Source of the DNA: Victivallales bacterium
Lineage (GTDB): Bacteria; Verrucomicrobiota; Lentisphaeria; Oligosphaerales; Oligosphaeraceae
Direction: 5' to 3'
Length of the DNA: 8,277 nucleotides
Assembly (NCBI GenBank): GCA_017538465.1
Contig: JAFYIW010000125.1
Location: 1 to 8,277, forward strand
The notes under the pieces are model-generated. The model ran no database searches. It was not told the origin of the DNA and saw nothing but the letters and a program-made list of their open reading frames with translations. This document shows positions 6,053 to 8,277 of this stretch, piece by piece (position 1 is the first letter of the stretch; each line of letters starts with the position of its first letter). The translations under genes were made by a program, and so were the position numbers.

Positions 6053-8277
6053 TTATTTAAAATACCCATGTCCTGGCTGCCATCCGGGGGAATCCGTCCA
6101 GGCGCCGCCATCCACGCCGCGCAAGCCGACAGGTGGTTCTTCACCCACCAACGGACCACAGAAGCGTGGCAACTCGCCGACACGCTGAAGCACAGGCGTC
6201 AGGAACAGCGAAATGCCGGTGACATCGTCAAGCCAGACCACTTGTGCCCAGAACCCCGTTCCTGCCGGCAACACGCCTTGCGAGATCGGCAGGAACCCGA
6301 TGTTCGCCGTACTGTAAAGCCAAATCTGCTCACAGCCCAACACGGCGCACAACTCCGCGATGTCCGCATCGCCTGGCAGCGAGAGTGCCTGCCAGCCGTC
6401 GCCAAAGGACATCCAGCAGCCCACGAAACCCGTCAGCCATTGTCCGAGGGCGCTTTCCGGGTCTGGTGGCGTGGCGTCGTCATCCCGCAGCAAAGCAAGG
6501 GGAATCTCGTATTCTCCCGGGTCGGAGACGGTGACTGTAATCGAATGCGCGATGCGGACGGTGCCGTCCGTGACCTCCGCGACCAACGTGAATTCCCCAG
6601 TGTCCGCGAAGCCAGGGCGCAACGTGAGAAGCCCTGTGGAGACGTCGATGCCTGCCCACGAGGGTGCCCCATCGGAAAGCGCGTAGCTCAGCACATCCGG
6701 TTCCGGATTCGCCTCATCCACGTCCGTGGCGTGGAGCGTCGCCTGGAGTGCCCCACCCGCCTGGAGTTCGAGGGCGACCGGCGTGTCCTCATCCCAGACT
6801 GGCGGGTCATTCACGTTTTTGACGACGAGCCTGAGGGTGTGTGGAGCACCCCATCCCGTCCCGTCCCAGATGCGAATCTGCACCGAGTCCGTGCCGACGA
6901 AATCCTGCGGTGGAAGATAGCCGAGCAGATATTCGGGCTGCCCCTCGCAGGGTGGCACGAGGTACGCGGTTCCCAGGGTGGCCGAGGTGGTCATCACCGG
7001 CACCAGCGCATCGCCGTCGTTGTCCTGGAGACCCAGTCGCAAGAGCAGTGGTTGTGATGGATCTTCCTGCAAGTTATGCGCCATGTAAATCGGCGCTCCC
7101 GGCAAGGCGTTTTTCCAGTCAGGGTAAGTGTAAAGGAAGAGATCGCGCTCCTCGTTGTCGTCGGCCAGTCCGTCAATCAGATTTGTGGCGTCACTGGCGA
7201 AGAGCAGCAGGTGCCCGCTGGCGGAGAGGACAGGGGCGGTGGAAGCGCCGTCCGCGCCCGCCGTGACCTCCGTAGTCACGCTGTTGCCGAGGTCGCAGAG
7301 CCAGATGGCCGACCGCGTGGTGTCCTCCGATGACGGTGCCGTGTATGCCACAAAGCGTCCGTTTCCTGCCAGGGAGACATCTCTGGCATTTTGCGGCAAC
7401 GAGGGAATCGCGGTCACTTTGCCGGTTCCCACGGCAATCCAAACGAACGAGCCGTCCGCCCGCTGAACCAGCGTCCGTCCGCCATCCTGGGTAAGTCCGT
7501 AACAGGCGGTGATGTCATCGGCCAATTGCCGCAGTTCGCCCGCGCCATCCAGGACATAAAGGGCATGCGTATCCTGGTCATCCACCGTAAATGCCAGCAC
7601 GCGCCCGTCGTAGGAGAGCAACGGCGACTGATACTCCGCGGTCCGGGTAGCGCCCTCCACGGCAAGCGGCACGAACGACGCGCCGGCGTCGGTGGAGCGC
7701 CACAACTGGTCTCCTCTTCGGATGACGATGATTTTTCCGTCATGGGAAACTGCAGGCGAGACATATTTGTCCACCCCCGACTCCACCAGCCTGGCGCCGT
7801 CGCTGGACCAGAAGGCGCCATTCTGGTCCGTCCAATAGACCGTGTTGCCGTCGCCGGAGAGCTGCGGCGCATAGGCATTGGTGGAGAAGGCCCCGTCCCC
7901 CGTCAGCAATTCCAGCGTTCCCGTGGCAAAGGTCATTCGATAGACATCCTGGAAATGCGCGTTGTCGGTTTCCGAAAGCGGGGCGTCCGTGAGGAACACC
8001 GCCCTTTTGCCGTCTGCGGAGAAATGCGGGCTGGTGTACTCGTAGGAGTCCCGGGGATTTTCCGGCAGGAGGTCACAGGTGAGATTGGCGAAATCCGAAA
8101 CAATAAGCGACAATTCGGTCGATGCGCTTTGGGTCCCTTCGGTGATGGCTAGGGTGATGGTGACCCCCCCCGCCTGGCTGCCGGCGGTGAAAGACCAAGG
8201 CAGAGTGTCCAGGGAATAGGAGATTCCCGGCGTCACCTCATCGCCGTCGATGGTGTAGAGTTGGCCTGGGACTTCTC
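6053..8277 (-). CDS. Modular beta-propeller (PD40/TolB-like) and Ig/cadherin-like protein, N-terminus outside window
   Basis: The frame stays open to the right edge. The GTG at 8234-8236 is only an internal valine, because codons before it read VPGQLYTIDGDE in the same style. At least 740 residues are visible. Counting from that valine, residues about 65-385 contain seven or so WD40/PD40-like blades with recurring S-x-DG or similar turns, for example YTSPHFSADGKRAVF, YAPQLSGDGNTVYW, YVSPAVSHDGKIIV and YQSPLLSYDGRVLAF. Residues about 386-480 form an Ig/cadherin-like domain ending in NVNDPP (474-479), and 480-573 a second one (putative-Ig type, with STGLLTLRPGFADTGEF). The C-terminal module (about 580-727) has two related halves ending LPAGTGFW and QPGHGYFK. 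The composition suggests an exported or cell-surface protein, but the signal peptide would lie outside the window. No LPXTG or PEP-CTERM sorting signal is present at the C-terminus. Binding partner and function are unknown. It shares its strand with the glycosidase but is separated from it by 170 bp of repeats. Confidence 0.85.
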   Translation of the reverse strand, partial: EVPGQLYTIDGDEVTPGISYSLDTLPWSFTAGSQAGGVTITLAITEGTQSASTELSLIVSDFANLTCDLLPENPRDSYEYTSPHFSADGKRAVFLTDAPLSETDNAHFQDVYRMTFATGTLELLTGDGAFSTNAYAPQLSGDGNTVYWTDQNGAFWSSDGARLVESGVDKYVSPAVSHDGKIIVIRRGDQLWRSTDAGASFVPLAVEGATRTAEYQSPLLSYDGRVLAFTVDDQDTHALYVLDGAGELRQLADDITACYGLTQDGGRTLVQRADGSFVWIAVGTGKVTAIPSLPQNARDVSLAGNGRFVAYTAPSSEDTTRSAIWLCDLGNSVTTEVTAGADGASTAPVLSASGHLLLFASDATNLIDGLADDNEERDLFLYTYPDWKNALPGAPIYMAHNLQEDPSQPLLLRLGLQDNDGDALVPVMTTSATLGTAYLVPPCEGQPEYLLGYLPPQDFVGTDSVQIRIWDGTGWGAPHTLRLVVKNVNDPPVWDEDTPVALELQAGGALQATLHATDVDEANPEPDVLSYALSDGAPSWAGIDVSTGLLTLRPGFADTGEFTLVAEVTDGTVRIAHSITVTVSDPGEYEIPLALLRDDDATPPDPESALGQWLTGFVGCWMSFGDGWQALSLPGDADIAELCAVLGCEQIWLYSTANIGFLPISQGVLPAGTGFWAQVVWLDDVTGISLFLTPVLQRVGELPRFCGPLVGEEPPVGLRGVDGGAWTDSPGWQPGHGYFK

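Noticed and set aside
5914..6183. An 89-codon minus-strand frame through the CGHCYGA array with an Arg/Ser-rich repeat
   Set aside because: It is produced by the heptamer period, overlaps the real end of the propeller/Ig gene in another frame and has no independent support.
6068..7057. A 329-codon open frame on the + strand, opposite the propeller/Ig gene
   Set aside because: It is antisense to a gene with evident propeller blades and NVNDPP motifs, is rich in Arg and Pro, and shows no domain.
8234..8236. GTG as the start codon of the propeller/Ig protein
   Set aside because: The frame remains open to the window edge with domain-like sequence before it, so this is an internal valine.

Overview
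The window is about 60% GC and densely coding. It holds three complete genes, one gene cut by the right edge, and short intergenic strips filled with 7-bp tandem repeats. The organism is probably a bacterium of the PVC superphylum (Verrucomicrobiota, Lentisphaerota or Kiritimatiellota type). The reasons are a large cytoplasmic GH106-like glycoside hydrolase of a kind I associate with those groups, a modular beta-propeller/Ig-like surface-type protein, weak or absent Shine-Dalgarno sequences, and degenerate heptamer arrays between genes. This placement is inference, because no rRNA or ribosomal protein gene is present.

Layout. At 28-1413 (+) is an XPB-type superfamily 2 DNA helicase, followed 47 bp later by a DUF790/Bax1-type nuclease at 1461-2729 (+). 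Together they form the XPB-Bax1 helicase-nuclease pair best known from archaea, where the two proteins bind each other and are thought to work in nucleotide excision repair or related DNA processing. The pair converges on a 1037-residue GH106-like glycoside hydrolase at 2769-5882 (-). A 170-bp spacer made almost entirely of two heptamer arrays follows. The last gene, 6053-8277 (-), lacks its N-terminus and encodes a protein with a WD40/TolB-like propeller, two Ig/cadherin-like domains and a duplicated C-terminal module.

Repeats. Two families share a 7-bp period. One is GGTTAGA-like, and copies lie at 1-28 (as CTAACCT), 2704-2731 and 5891-5925. The other is CGHCYGA, at 5931-6049. The GGTTAGA family sits exactly on gene borders. 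It supplies the sequence directly before the TTG start of the helicase, encodes the last residues and stop codon of the Bax1-like protein, and lies just upstream of the glycosidase start. The two copies around the helicase-nuclease pair are in inverted orientation.

How the genes work together: the helicase and nuclease very probably form one functional unit. The glycosidase and the propeller/Ig protein lie on the same strand but are separated by the arrays, and nothing in the sequence ties them to the repair pair. The most unusual aspects are the bacterial XPB-Bax1 module framed by inverted heptamer arrays and the way the arrays intrude into start and stop signals.
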